A DNA stretch of 64,000 nucleotides from Prolixibacteraceae bacterium (GTDB lineage Bacteria; Bacteroidota; Bacteroidia; Bacteroidales; Prolixibacteraceae), in assembly GCA_003506435.1 (NCBI GenBank), contig DOAQ01000009.1:146647-210646 (forward strand), written 5' to 3'. Below are positions 24,086 through 32,280 of the stretch, piece by piece. The notes under the pieces were generated by a model. It saw only the letters and a list, made by a program, of their open reading frames with translations, did no database searches and had not been told where the DNA came from. Each line of letters begins with the position of its first letter. Position 1 is the stretch's first letter. The position numbers and the translations under genes were made by a program.

Positions 24086-25903
24086 ATGAGAAAAAAATAC
24101 AACAACAAGCAAATAGAAGATTGGGCGACGATAGCAGTCAAAGACTGTTTGTCGATGACAGATACCCTTAGTCAATACATAAAAGAGAATGATAAAACTC
24201 CTTCATGGGATGGTGATGTCCTAATCTATAAAAGCAATAGTACTGATAAAAAGGATATTATCGGTAAAATTACAGTTCAGGTGAAAGGAAAAATGGCTGA
24301 TAATATCAAAAGAGAAGAATGCACTTTCTCTGTTGATACGGCAGACTTGGTTAATTATAAAAACGATGGAGGCACTATCTATTTTGTTGTTCTGATAAAT
24401 AAAAATGATCCAAGCAAGAAAAGGGTCTTTTATGACACATTAACGCCTTTAAAAATTGACAAATATATAAAAGACCATAAAAATCAGGATTCGCGGGTCA
24501 TAAATCTAAAAAGGCTTCCTGGGGATAAATATGCAATTCAAACTATTTTTTATAATTTTAATCAGGACAGTAAAAAACAACATAGCTTTAGTAATATATC
24601 TCCAATTGAATTGGGGACATTGTCTTCGGGTAATGGCATTGTAGAAATCACATCAAGTCTAACTATTTTTTCACCTGATAAAAAGCATCCATCCCCGATA
24701 CAGGCATTCCTGAATAATGACGTGTATTGGTATGCAAAGATTGCAAATAGTCCTATTCTTCACCCTGTTGAACTTTGTTCTATTATATCAGTAGTTTCCA
24801 AAGATGGATTTTCTCCAATTTTTGTTAATGGGGATAGATACGAAAACTATGTATCTGAAAATATTACAAAAGATGATATAACCATCCGGTTTGGAGAAAG
24901 TACAACAATGGTTTTTACTGGAAAAAGTAAGGGGGCGAGAATGGATTATAAGCCATCCGGCATACTTCGAAGTAGAATAAAGGATATTAATTTCATAATA
25001 AGCATTATTGAAACCGGAGTGATTGTTTATGGAGAAAATAAAAAGGTGAATTTGGGTCAAATGGTTGCTGATACCCCATTTGACATCGATTCTGCCAAAA
25101 AGGAATTAGAATCCTATAGGCGTATTGAGCAATTTTGGAGATCATTACATGTAGTGGCGGATTTTGACATCGGGAATATTGATTCGAACTCAAGTTTAGA
25201 GGAGTTGTATCTATTAATGAAATCAATTAATGGAAAGCAACCCATTCGCGTTAATGTGGATGGAGAACATAGCAGTTATTTGTTTCACAAAAGTATCTCA
25301 AACTTTAAAATTCTATTCATTTTAGATGCTGTTGATAAAGAAAAGTCCATATACAAAATATACAATTTTTTTGATTATAAGAAAATTATAAAAATTACAA
25401 GAGGAGATACAGAACATATCTCATCCCAGTATTCAGTATTATCTCCAGATGACTATATGGAATTGTCGAATATTGATTTTTCAAAAATGCTTCAATCATA
25501 TAAAGACTTGATTAGTTTGAATAACAATATATTTGAACCTGCAAATTATGATTTGCTAAACCTATTATTGGCTTATGACAAGCATAATGACCATCCTGAT
25601 GAGATACTTAAAACGGCTAAAGAGATAGCGTGCTGGCTTTTAGATGAAAGTGCAGATAATTTATATGCAGAAATTAAGACCATAAATTATCTACAAACAA
25701 TAAAGCGGGAAAGAGAGCTCACATCAGAAGAAAACAGAAAGCTATATGAGATAGCTGAAAATGAGAACAGTAGTTTAATGTTCAAGTTGGGGGCAAATTT
25801 ATTGCTTGAAAACTACAAAGTAGCAAGAATACAATTCGAACAGCTTTGCGAGCAAGATAAAGAAGCATTTCGATCTTTTCCTATTTATAAATTTTGGAAA
25901 TAA
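24086..25903 (+). CDS. DUF4365-like putative nuclease protein (cargo)
   Basis: About 605 residues; the frame allows starts at 24074 or 24086 (MRKKYNNKQIEDWA), and I prefer the latter. The N-terminal 150 residues resemble DUF4365: PSWDGDVLIYKS, then GKITVQVKGK, then FSVDTADLVNY and IYFVVLIN. The D...QxK arrangement fits a PD-(D/E)XK-type nuclease core. The remaining 450 residues are unknown and lack membrane segments. The gene is A+T-rich compared with the tra operon and sits alone between two 190-bp direct repeats, as a cassette. A defence role is inferred from the nuclease-like N-terminus and the context. Confidence 0.65.
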   Translation: MRKKYNNKQIEDWATIAVKDCLSMTDTLSQYIKENDKTPSWDGDVLIYKSNSTDKKDIIGKITVQVKGKMADNIKREECTFSVDTADLVNYKNDGGTIYFVVLINKNDPSKKRVFYDTLTPLKIDKYIKDHKNQDSRVINLKRLPGDKYAIQTIFYNFNQDSKKQHSFSNISPIELGTLSSGNGIVEITSSLTIFSPDKKHPSPIQAFLNNDVYWYAKIANSPILHPVELCSIISVVSKDGFSPIFVNGDRYENYVSENITKDDITIRFGESTTMVFTGKSKGARMDYKPSGILRSRIKDINFIISIIETGVIVYGENKKVNLGQMVADTPFDIDSAKKELESYRRIEQFWRSLHVVADFDIGNIDSNSSLEELYLLMKSINGKQPIRVNVDGEHSSYLFHKSISNFKILFILDAVDKEKSIYKIYNFFDYKKIIKITRGDTEHISSQYSVLSPDDYMELSNIDFSKMLQSYKDLISLNNNIFEPANYDLLNLLLAYDKHNDHPDEILKTAKEIACWLLDESADNLYAEIKTINYLQTIKRERELTSEENRKLYEIAENENSSLMFKLGANLLLENYKVARIQFEQLCEQDKEAFRSFPIYKFWK

Positions 25904-25918
25904 TCGACTTTTATGGTA

Positions 25919-26110
25919 CAAAAGCTTTGATGGTTTAACACTAATTTTTTGCCTTCACATCCACAGGCAGTTATTGACTTTGCGCAAGGTTTTGGGAAAG
26001 AATACTACCCGCAGCAGGCGTGGAGATTGTTTGACAAACCCGAAGGACCCGACCTTGCAGCCAGTCAATGATTTACCTGTAATTTTACCGGGAAATCAGG
26101 CGAAGAAACC
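25919..26110 (+). repeat. 190-bp direct repeat R2, right of the DUF4365 gene
   Basis: Second copy of R1. Here the conserved frame is longer: NTNFLPSHPQAVIDFAQGF leads into KEYYPQQAWRLF and ends DLAASQ then stop. It is followed by the left side of the IS110 element. Confidence 0.75.
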
Positions 26111-26189
26111 GCCATTAAAAGGCTTTTTGTTACCGTTAGATTTGGGAGATGATATTTATTTGGAAATTAATGAACTTTGCTTAGTCTAA

Positions 26190-26354
26190 ATAGAGACTCC
26201 ATATGCTGCGTAAACTTCATTTTTGTTTTAGATAAAATCTAGAAAAAGTATTAAGAACAGCATATTTATTGGGTTAAAGCCAGAGAGTATACCGGGAAAA
26301 ACCCATTATTACGGTAATAGCCACTCAATCCGGAGGCTCATAATTTTATTTGCT
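26190..26354 (+). ncRNA. Candidate IS110 bridge-RNA region
   Basis: About 165 bp of non-coding DNA directly upstream of the IS110 recombinase, the place where IS110-group elements encode their bridge RNA. It contains small foldable units (ATTACGGTAAT, GGGAAAAACCC) and the 9-mer AGAGTATAC at 26284-26292. The same 9-mer occurs at 27363-27371, just after the recombinase gene, as expected if a donor-binding loop matches the element end. Confidence 0.45.
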
Positions 26355-27347
26355 ATGGAACAAATTTATGGAATTGATTTGGCTCAGAAAAAGTTTGATG
26401 TTAGTTATCAAGTAGATGAACGGAAGAATGGACACAAGGTTATTAAGAATAACATGAAAGGAATTATCCGTTTCCTGGAAAGTCTTCCGGAAAATGCACT
26501 CTTGTGTGCTGGGCATACGGGGGTTTATGGTGAAATGCTCTTGTTTTTATGTTCTTGTTTTAATATTCCGATTGCATTAACAACAGGGTACCAGATTCGG
26601 CACAGTTTAGGTCTTCAGCGGGGAAAATCAGATAAAGTTGACTCGGTTCGTATTCGTGAATACGGAGAGCGATTTCGAGATAAATTAGTCATAATTGACT
26701 ACCCTGGTGAATCAATGAAAGAGCTGAAAGAACTTCTAGGTCTGAGATCACAGTTAGTAAAAGAGCGGAAGATGTTATTGACGTATGAAAGGCGAACAAT
26801 GCATATGCCCTTTAATTCAATAAAAATTCATCAGGTAACCCTCAATGTGTTGGATAACCTGAATCTGGCTATTTCTGAAATTGAAAGTGAAATGACGCAC
26901 ATCATTGATACAAACATGGATTTGAGAAGAAACTATACGTTGGTGACCGATGTCATTGGGATAGGCCAGGTTACAGCATGCGGGTTAATCGTAAAAACGG
27001 ACAATTTTACAGCAATAAACACCGCAAAAAAGGCCGCTTCGTATGCCGGGATATGTCCTTTCCCTAATTCAAGCGGACAGATGGTGCGTAAATCCAGAGT
27101 GAGTCGGATGGCAGATAAAGAGCTGAAATCGTTGTTGTACATCTGTGCAGTAACGTCTACGCGACGCAACCCGGAATACAGATTGTATTTCGAAAGGAAG
27201 AAACTTGAAGGCAAACCTTATTTTCTCATTATGAATAACATATCAAACAAGCTGCTAAGAACGATCTATGCAGTGGTTAAAACGGGGAAAAGATATCAAT
27301 TAGGACATATAACAGAGGATCCAAGATTGAGTGAAAAAGTGGCATAA
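26355..27347 (+). CDS. IS110-family transposase/recombinase
   Basis: A 330-residue DEDD-type recombinase. The N-terminal RuvC-like domain starts MEQIYGIDLAQKKFDVSYQV (first Asp at residue 8) and continues with GHTGVYGEMLLFLC and GKSDKVDSVRIREYG. The C-terminal Transposase_20 region has VIGIGQVTACGLIVKTDNF, AASYAGICPFPNSSG and the conserved serine region. Length is normal and no stop interrupts it, so the copy may be active. Confidence 0.9.
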   Translation: MEQIYGIDLAQKKFDVSYQVDERKNGHKVIKNNMKGIIRFLESLPENALLCAGHTGVYGEMLLFLCSCFNIPIALTTGYQIRHSLGLQRGKSDKVDSVRIREYGERFRDKLVIIDYPGESMKELKELLGLRSQLVKERKMLLTYERRTMHMPFNSIKIHQVTLNVLDNLNLAISEIESEMTHIIDTNMDLRRNYTLVTDVIGIGQVTACGLIVKTDNFTAINTAKKAASYAGICPFPNSSGQMVRKSRVSRMADKELKSLLYICAVTSTRRNPEYRLYFERKKLEGKPYFLIMNNISNKLLRTIYAVVKTGKRYQLGHITEDPRLSEKVA

Positions 27348-27410
27348 ACATTTGTTTATGTCAGAGTATACTTTTTCTCCCGCTAAGGTAACGGCTCATG
27401 GAAAAAGTAA

Positions 27411-27436
27411 CGGGCGGTTCCACCATAAACCGCCCG
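27411..27436 (-). terminator. Terminator for the small minus-strand genes
   Basis: CGGGCGGTT and AACCGCCCG, 9-bp arms with an 8-bp loop. On the minus strand the stem is followed by TTACTTTTTC. It lies 8 bp after the stop of the gene ending at 27444. Confidence 0.6.
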
Positions 27437-27443
27437 CATTGTG

Positions 27444-27629
27444 TTACCTGTTATTGTTTTCTTTCTTTTGCGTTTCTTCCGGCTGCCGGAACGCATACCA
27501 GCTATCCAGGTAATTGTTCCCAAACAGGTTGAACACGCCAGTTAAACCGCTATTATTTGCGTACTGCTTGGCTTCCAGAATGGACGGAAACTCCCCCAGC
27601 TTTCTAAATCCTATAAATAATTTGTACAT
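27444..27629 (-). CDS. Small hypothetical protein
   Basis: A 61-residue protein (MYKLFIGFRKLGEFPSILEA, then KQYANNSGLTGVFNLFG). Not recognised. It probably forms a small operon with the membrane protein starting at 27878, 12 bp upstream, and ends at a good terminator. Confidence 0.5.
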   Translation of the reverse strand: MYKLFIGFRKLGEFPSILEAKQYANNSGLTGVFNLFGNNYLDSWYAFRQPEETQKKENNNR

Positions 27630-27641
27630 AGTTGTTGAATT

Positions 27642-27878
27642 TTAAAAGATTAATGAAACCAGCAAAGCCAGGATAATTATGAGAACGACCAAAGAGACAA
27701 GGCAGGAAAGCAGTTGTTTGATAACAGCCCAACTGAGGTATAAACCCAACAATACCCAGATAAACCCTGTTCCCCAAACGTAGAAACCCAAAGCTATCAA
27801 AGCGGCTTTCACAACCAGTTTTATGTTGGTTGGAAGGTAGGCAGACCGTTGTTTCCTATTTTTTACTGTGCTTCTCAT
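27642..27878 (-). CDS. Small two-helix membrane protein
   Basis: A 78-residue protein with a basic N-terminus and two or three hydrophobic helices (VVKAALIALGFYVWGTGF, WVLLGLYLSWAVI, CLVSLVVLIIILALLVSLIF). No family recognised. It could be a holin-like or entry-exclusion-like small protein of the element, but nothing proves this. Confidence 0.55.
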   Translation of the reverse strand: MRSTVKNRKQRSAYLPTNIKLVVKAALIALGFYVWGTGFIWVLLGLYLSWAVIKQLLSCLVSLVVLIIILALLVSLIF

Positions 27879-28095
27879 AATTTCTGACCTTTTTTTTATG
27901 CCGTATCGGAGCCGGTGAGGGGTGACCGTGTTTCAGGAGCATGGGAAAGTAGTGTTTAGCCGATGTCAAATTTTTTGCGGGAAATACGCTCGTCAGAAAC
28001 AGAAAGAGGAAGATTTTTCGCAAAACCGTCAGGCTTGAATTTGCGGCGGCGTTAAGAACACGGAAATACTTTCGCACCTGAACGCGGTTGCTCAA
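27856..28095 (-). CDS. Doubtful small reading frame
   Basis: A 79-residue basic frame that overlaps the start of the small membrane-protein gene by 23 bp. The N-terminus has a weak hydrophobic patch (KIFLFLFLTSVF). The amino-acid style is not convincing and no family was recognised. It may be real as the first gene of the small operon or may be an unused frame in a 460-bp intergenic region. Confidence 0.25.
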   Translation of the reverse strand: MSNRVQVRKYFRVLNAAANSSLTVLRKIFLFLFLTSVFPAKNLTSAKHYFPMLLKHGHPSPAPIRHKKKVRNYEKHSKK

Positions 28096-28213
28096 AACCG
28101 CTTTCTGAATACACTGCTAAACGGGATGAAATTATACAAAGAGAAGCATCGGAAAAACTAAGCTGTACACAACCGGCGGTTTCAAAGGTAAATCGCAGTT
28201 AAACCCGAAGGGC

Positions 28214-28254
28214 TATAATGCCGCAAGTGGCCATTACTGTGCCAATGGCTGCCA
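28214..28254 (+). repeat. Dispersed 40-bp upstream element, copy D
   Basis: The plus strand reads TATAATGCCGCAAG, then TGGCCATTACTGTGCC, then CTGCCA. It shares 14 identical bases with copy C in inverse orientation and lies about 80 bp upstream of the first HTH gene. Confidence 0.5.
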
Positions 28255-28336
28255 GCAATCTGTTGTATAATAAATAGTTGAAAACTATTTAGCTACATTC
28301 GGCTCAGAAAAGAGATGAACAGTAATAAATAAAAAT

Positions 28337-28630
28337 ATGGAAATTATTAGTCTTGATATCAGGGTTTTCGATTCGCTTGTCAGGCGGGTGGAAACATTGG
28401 CAAAAAAAGCTGAAATGTTGGATCGAAAAGACAGGGACATGTCCCTGTCCGACTGGCTGGACAATGAAGACATGTGCCGGATATTGGGTGTAACCAAGCG
28501 TACGCTGCAAAACTATCGCAACAGCGGTATCCTGCCCTATTACCAAATGAGGTATAAGGTCCTTTACAGGCCTGAAGATGTGGAAAAGTTATTGGATGCT
28601 TCACATAAAACCAACGGCCATGAAAAATAG
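28337..28630 (+). CDS. Helix-turn-helix (excisionase-like) protein 1
   Basis: A 97-residue DNA-binding protein of the helix_turn_helix_17/MerR-like type: WLDNEDMCRILGVTKRTLQNYRNSGILPYYQMRYKVLYRPEDVEKLL. The N-terminal 35 residues form a short coiled coil. Paired proteins of this kind sit beside CTnDOT-type integrases and include Xis2-like excision factors. Its stop overlaps the next gene by 11 bp. Confidence 0.82.
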   Translation: MEIISLDIRVFDSLVRRVETLAKKAEMLDRKDRDMSLSDWLDNEDMCRILGVTKRTLQNYRNSGILPYYQMRYKVLYRPEDVEKLLDASHKTNGHEK

Positions 28631-28931
28631 CCTGTTGAATGATTCCGATCCGCAGGTTGCGGAACTGTTTAAACAGTTGGAGCGGATTAAAGGTACTTTT
28701 GAACGGTTGGAGAAGGATAACCGTCAAACCTTTGGTAAGGAACGCTTTCTAAATGACAGGGAATTGTCGGGAAAACTGAAGCTAAGCCGCCGGGCATTGC
28801 AGGATTACCGCGCGGCGGGCATCTTCCCCTATTATCTGATAAGCGGCAAAGTTTTATACAAGGAAAGCGAGATTGAGCAGGTATTACAGTCGGCACGAAA
28901 AAGTACCCCGGACATTGACGACCTGGTATAA
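28620..28931 (+). CDS. Helix-turn-helix (excisionase-like) protein 2
   Basis: A 103-residue paralogue starting at ATG 28620 (MKNSLLNDSDPQVAELFKQL). Its HTH region is FLNDRELSGKLKLSRRALQDYRAAGIFPYYLISGKVLYKESEIEQVL. It overlaps the first HTH gene, so the two are co-translated. A role in excision or in control of the tra operon is inferred from the CTnDOT family. Confidence 0.82.
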   Translation: MKNSLLNDSDPQVAELFKQLERIKGTFERLEKDNRQTFGKERFLNDRELSGKLKLSRRALQDYRAAGIFPYYLISGKVLYKESEIEQVLQSARKSTPDIDDLV

Positions 28932-28933
28932 AG

Positions 28934-28978
28934 TAACAAGGGAAGCAACTTGCTTTCTTACGATTGCTTCCCTTGTTA
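28934..28978. terminator. Bidirectional terminator
   Basis: Perfect 15-bp inverted repeat (TAACAAGGGAAGCAA and its complement) with a 15-bp loop, between the convergent HTH and RhuM-like genes; each stem flank is A+T-rich. Confidence 0.7.
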
Positions 28979-28980
28979 AT

Positions 28981-29337
28981 TCAATTGAGGATAGTATCAA
29001 TTCGTGGCAAAGCACATACTTCAAAATTATTTACAGTACGCCTTACAACCCACGCCCTGAACACTTCCGCCTTTTCCGATCGGATACGAAAAGCGAGGGC
29101 AATGATCATTTCGAGACTGTATAATTCAATGACCTTCCCTTCTGTAGTTTTCTTATGCAATACCACATTCCCATGCTTCAGAGAGCCTGATTTAAGAATC
29201 GATTGGATATTCCTTCCAACAGTCGAAATGAATACCCCGAACAGGTCGGCAATTTGGTATCTGGTAAGCCAAAAGACCCCACCCTCAGGATATATTAATA
29301 CCCTGTTATTTTTTATTTCTATTTTTCCCCTTTTCAT
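28981..29337 (-). CDS. RhuM-like DNA-binding domain protein
   Basis: A 118-residue protein resembling the N-terminal part of the virulence-associated RhuM family: VFWLTRYQIADLFGVFISTVGRNIQSILKSG, then ALAFRIRSEKAEVFRAWVVRR. RhuM proteins are longer (about 300 residues), so this is a short version. It overlaps the 3' end of the upstream integrase by 32 bp and reads in the same direction, so it is probably expressed with the integrases. Confidence 0.65.
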   Translation of the reverse strand: MKRGKIEIKNNRVLIYPEGGVFWLTRYQIADLFGVFISTVGRNIQSILKSGSLKHGNVVLHKKTTEGKVIELYSLEMIIALAFRIRSEKAEVFRAWVVRRTVNNFEVCALPRIDTILN

Positions 29338-30682
29338 AATTACGCCCTGTCTTAAAAGGGTTTACAGTGTTGTCATTCAACCTGAAATTATCGGTGTTCC
29401 TGATCCCTACCGGCATTAATTCATCTTCATAAAGCGAGTATTTACCGTTGACATTGCCGGACAGGTTTTTCATATCTTCGTTTACTTTCGTATTCGTGAT
29501 ACGCGCATAAATTTGTGTCGTTGTTATTGAACTGTGCCCCATCATCCGGCTGACGGTTTCGATGGGGACACCTTGTGATAAAGTAATATGCGTCCCGAAG
29601 TTATGGCGTGCCATGTGGAACGTAATCCGTTCAATACCACACATTTTTTCAATCTTGCGAAAGTGCCTGCACATAGCAGCCAGTGTTTTTACATTGAAAA
29701 TTTTACGGCTTGTCCGTTCCGGGCGGTATTTTCCAATGATTTGGCATGGTATTTCCAAAAGCCGGATGTTGCATTCCGTTTTGGTCTTCTGCCGGTTTAT
29801 CTTTATCCATAAACTGCCGTCGACCCCGGTTTTCAGGTGTTCTTCCGAAAGGTTGAACAAATCGGCGTAAGCCAGGCCGGTGAAGGTCGAAAAGATAAAC
29901 ATATCCCTTGTGTGGCGAAGGCTTTTGCTGTCAATATGCACGTTCATCAACCGGTCCAGTTCTTCCGCTTTCAGGTGGCGGCATTTGCGTTCGGGCTGTT
30001 CCGGGACAAAGGTGACGAACGGGTCGCGTATGAGGGTCCCTTGGCTCACCGAACGGCGGACGGTCTTTTTCAGGTTGATCAGGTGCCCGGATACCGTGTG
30101 CTGCGCCATCAGCCTGTCCTGCCTTAAAAACAGGTCGAAGGCATCGATAAAGGCCAGGCTAAGGCTGCGGAGCGTTACGTCTTCCGTATCGTATTTTTCC
30201 CGCAGGAATATTTTCAGTAATTCGTAGGTGCGTACATAGTGGCCGAGTGTCGCCTGTACCCTGTCCACGCCAACCCGCTTTTGAAATTCATCGTTATGCT
30301 CCTGAAAAAGTTTCATCAGGGTGGTTTGTTTTTTGCAGATACCTTTCAGGGCGTTTTTTACCAATTCAGCCGTTACAAATCCAAGGGATGCCCGTAGTTC
30401 CCGGTAATGGGCGTTTATTTCCCCGGCCAGTTTGTCGATGGCACGGTTAACGGTAACAGCATTTTTGCTCTTGCCGGTAGCCCGTCCTGCTTTGCCATCC
30501 CATACGGACGGATCGACCATTATCTTCGTGCCTATCTGCGCCACGCTCGTATCGATGGTAACGCGGCACAGGAGCTGGCACATGCCGTCTTTTTTTGTCT
30601 TAGTCCGGTTGATGTAAAACATCACGGCGAACGTGCTGCGGTGTTTACTGCGTCCTTTCAATATTTCTTTCGTTTCCATCAT
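29306..30682 (-). CDS. Tyrosine recombinase, second integrase of the tandem pair
   Basis: A 458-residue CTnDOT-type integrase. It has an arm-binding DUF-like N-terminus (FAVMFYINRTKTKKDGMCQL), a SAM-like core-binding domain, then the catalytic domain with HMARHNFGTHITLSQGVPIE and GHSSITTTQIYARI. In box I the usual arginine is replaced (FTGLAYADLFNLSEE), a known peculiarity of IntDOT-like enzymes. The C-terminal extension beyond the catalytic tyrosine is long, about 55 residues. It lies 2 bp downstream of the other integrase gene. Confidence 0.88.
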   Translation of the reverse strand: MMETKEILKGRSKHRSTFAVMFYINRTKTKKDGMCQLLCRVTIDTSVAQIGTKIMVDPSVWDGKAGRATGKSKNAVTVNRAIDKLAGEINAHYRELRASLGFVTAELVKNALKGICKKQTTLMKLFQEHNDEFQKRVGVDRVQATLGHYVRTYELLKIFLREKYDTEDVTLRSLSLAFIDAFDLFLRQDRLMAQHTVSGHLINLKKTVRRSVSQGTLIRDPFVTFVPEQPERKCRHLKAEELDRLMNVHIDSKSLRHTRDMFIFSTFTGLAYADLFNLSEEHLKTGVDGSLWIKINRQKTKTECNIRLLEIPCQIIGKYRPERTSRKIFNVKTLAAMCRHFRKIEKMCGIERITFHMARHNFGTHITLSQGVPIETVSRMMGHSSITTTQIYARITNTKVNEDMKNLSGNVNGKYSLYEDELMPVGIRNTDNFRLNDNTVNPFKTGRNYEKGKNRNKK

Positions 30683-30684
30683 CC

Positions 30685-31908
30685 TTATTGCGCTAATTGG
30701 TATTTGTTGTTTATCCGTTTTTCCAGCTTGCCCATGTCCTCACTGATCTTATCGTTGGTGATTTTCGCATAGATTCGGGTGGAACGCAGGTCGCTGTGCC
30801 CCAGCATCCGGCTGACCGTTTCAATAGGGACTCCCTGTGACAGCGTGATTTCGCTCGCGTAGGTGTGCCTGCCCATGTGAAAGATAAGCCGTTTTTTTAT
30901 CCCGCATATTTGGCCGATTTTCTTCAAGTTAACGTTCAGTTTACCGCAACTCAGCATGAGCAGCAGTTTTCCTTCGGGGGCCAGGCCCCGGTATTTTTTG
31001 ATGATCTGCAACGGAAAATCCAACAAAGGGATTTCGCAGGGTGTCCCTGTTTTCTGCCGGGTGGTTTTGATCCATATCACCCCGTCGTCTGCCTTATACA
31101 GATTCTCTTGTGAAAGATTGCACATATCCCGGTAGGCAAGCCCGGTAAAACAGGAAAACAGGAACATATCCCGTGTCAGGTAGCGGTTGGGATGGTCCAA
31201 AGGGGTGTTCATGATCTTATCCAATTCGGCACGGGTAAGGTATTTTTGTTGCGGTTTGGGACGTTCCGGCGCGTAGTTGATAAAAGGGTCGCTTGTTGTG
31301 ATGCCTTCGCAAACCGCATACTTAATCATTTTTCGCATCCGGGTTACGATTCCCAGGACCGTGTTCGGTTTTAACTGCAATTCCACACGCAGGTAAAAGT
31401 CATAACTGTGGATGAAAGCATCGTCCAATGCGGAAAACGGGACGTCCGAAACTTTATATTTATGTTTCAGGAAGTTTTTAAGGTGCCGCAGGGCGTTCCC
31501 GTATTCAAAGCCCGTGTGGGAAGTGCGGTTTACCCCAACCCGTTTCGCGAAATTCGTGTTATGGTTTTCAAAATACTTCACCAGCGTTTCCTGTTCGGAA
31601 GCAATGCCTAAAAAAGCATTTTTCACCTGTTCCGCCGTTGCTTTTTCTTTGACGGCAACAATCTCCTGGTAACGGTAATTGACGGATATGCGTATTTTGT
31701 CCAATTGCCCGTTGATTTCAACAGCCTGTCTGCTTTTTCCTTTACAACGTCCGAAAGGGGTATCCCAGAGGGACAATGGCACGTTCATCTTGGCGCTGAA
31801 TTGCACCATTGTTTTGCCGATTGTAAGACGTCCCATAATGGGGCATGTCCCATCGGGTTTTTCCTCATTCTTTTTGAGGTAGAATGATAATTTGATTGCT
31901 TGTTTCAT
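30685..31908 (-). CDS. Tyrosine recombinase, first integrase of the tandem pair
   Basis: A 407-residue integrase of the same family. Box I keeps an arginine (FTGLAYRDMCNLSQE); the second box is FHMGRHTYASEITLSQG and the tyrosine region is GHSDLRSTRIYAKITNDKI. N-terminus: LSFYLKKNEEKPDGTCPIMGRLTIG. It is the gene nearest the element end and probably integrates or excises it. The two integrases are homologous throughout, so they arose by duplication or by joining of two elements. Confidence 0.9.
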   Translation of the reverse strand: MKQAIKLSFYLKKNEEKPDGTCPIMGRLTIGKTMVQFSAKMNVPLSLWDTPFGRCKGKSRQAVEINGQLDKIRISVNYRYQEIVAVKEKATAEQVKNAFLGIASEQETLVKYFENHNTNFAKRVGVNRTSHTGFEYGNALRHLKNFLKHKYKVSDVPFSALDDAFIHSYDFYLRVELQLKPNTVLGIVTRMRKMIKYAVCEGITTSDPFINYAPERPKPQQKYLTRAELDKIMNTPLDHPNRYLTRDMFLFSCFTGLAYRDMCNLSQENLYKADDGVIWIKTTRQKTGTPCEIPLLDFPLQIIKKYRGLAPEGKLLLMLSCGKLNVNLKKIGQICGIKKRLIFHMGRHTYASEITLSQGVPIETVSRMLGHSDLRSTRIYAKITNDKISEDMGKLEKRINNKYQLAQ

Positions 31909-32272
31909 AACCCTGTTTTTAAATTTTAAAATTAACTGTTACAGAGTCATTTGTAGTTATGCAAAATGCAGAGTATCAGCACATAAAGCACCGGTTAGCA
32001 CCCGTTTTTCAACCTTTTTGCTGATGACCGTCAAAGATTGCCGATCTTTGGCTAAAGAAAGGTTGATTGATTGCGTTATTTCAGGCTTTCCGGCGTTCTT
32101 TTTATTCTTTCCCATGATAGCCAAAAGGGCAATACATAGGTAACGGAAATTCTGCCTTAGCGCGTGTTATTCTTCCATTTCAGGGGCTGGAAGAATATAG
32201 TGAGATAACGCAACTATTCGCTAATAATCAGCACTTTATTCTAATTTATCTGAGGTTTTCTTTTTGGGTAAT
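31909..32272. other. Transposon right-end region with attachment-type structure
   Basis: A 364-bp region without genes, between the integrase start and the junction. It has a 9-bp-arm hairpin (ATTCTTCCA at 32169 and its complement at 32188) and a spaced inverted repeat TTGCGTTAT (32071-32079) / ATAACGCAA (32205-32213). TCAGCAC occurs twice. These could be integrase arm sites. Confidence 0.5.
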
Positions 32273-32280
32273 ACATTTGC
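32271..32280 (+). promoter_or_regulatory. Putative attachment core (attR-type)
   Basis: ATACATTTGC fits the CTnDOT target consensus GTANNTTTGC at all conserved positions but the first. Homology to a resident tyrosine recombinase begins exactly here. Confidence 0.55.

Larger units (their letters stand above)
26190..27371 (+). mobile_element. IS110-family insertion sequence (ends approximate)
   Basis: One recombinase gene with a 5' non-coding region and a very short 3' region. Ends are uncertain because IS110 elements lack clear terminal repeats. The right end is guessed near AGAGTATAC (27363-27371); a 7-bp hairpin (CATAAAC, 4-bp loop, GTTTATG, 27343-27360) overlaps the stop codon. Confidence 0.55.
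1..32272. mobile_element. CTnDOT-like conjugative transposon (partial, left end outside window)
   Basis: A mob module (coupling ATPase, MobB, MobA), a colinear traA-B-C-D-E-F-G-I-J-K-L-M-N operon, excisionase-like HTH genes and two tyrosine integrases at the right end form the standard architecture of a Bacteroidota conjugative transposon. The right boundary is placed where an unrelated tyrosine-recombinase reading frame resumes at 32273, next to a TTTGC motif. The left boundary is not in the window. Cargo includes a TIR gene, an AbiE pair, a large membrane protein, a DUF4365 gene and an IS110 copy. Confidence 0.85.

Noticed and set aside
25974..26189. A 71-residue frame after the DUF4365 gene
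   Set aside because: It runs in a different frame from the tail conserved between R1 and R2, so it is not the ancestral coding frame.
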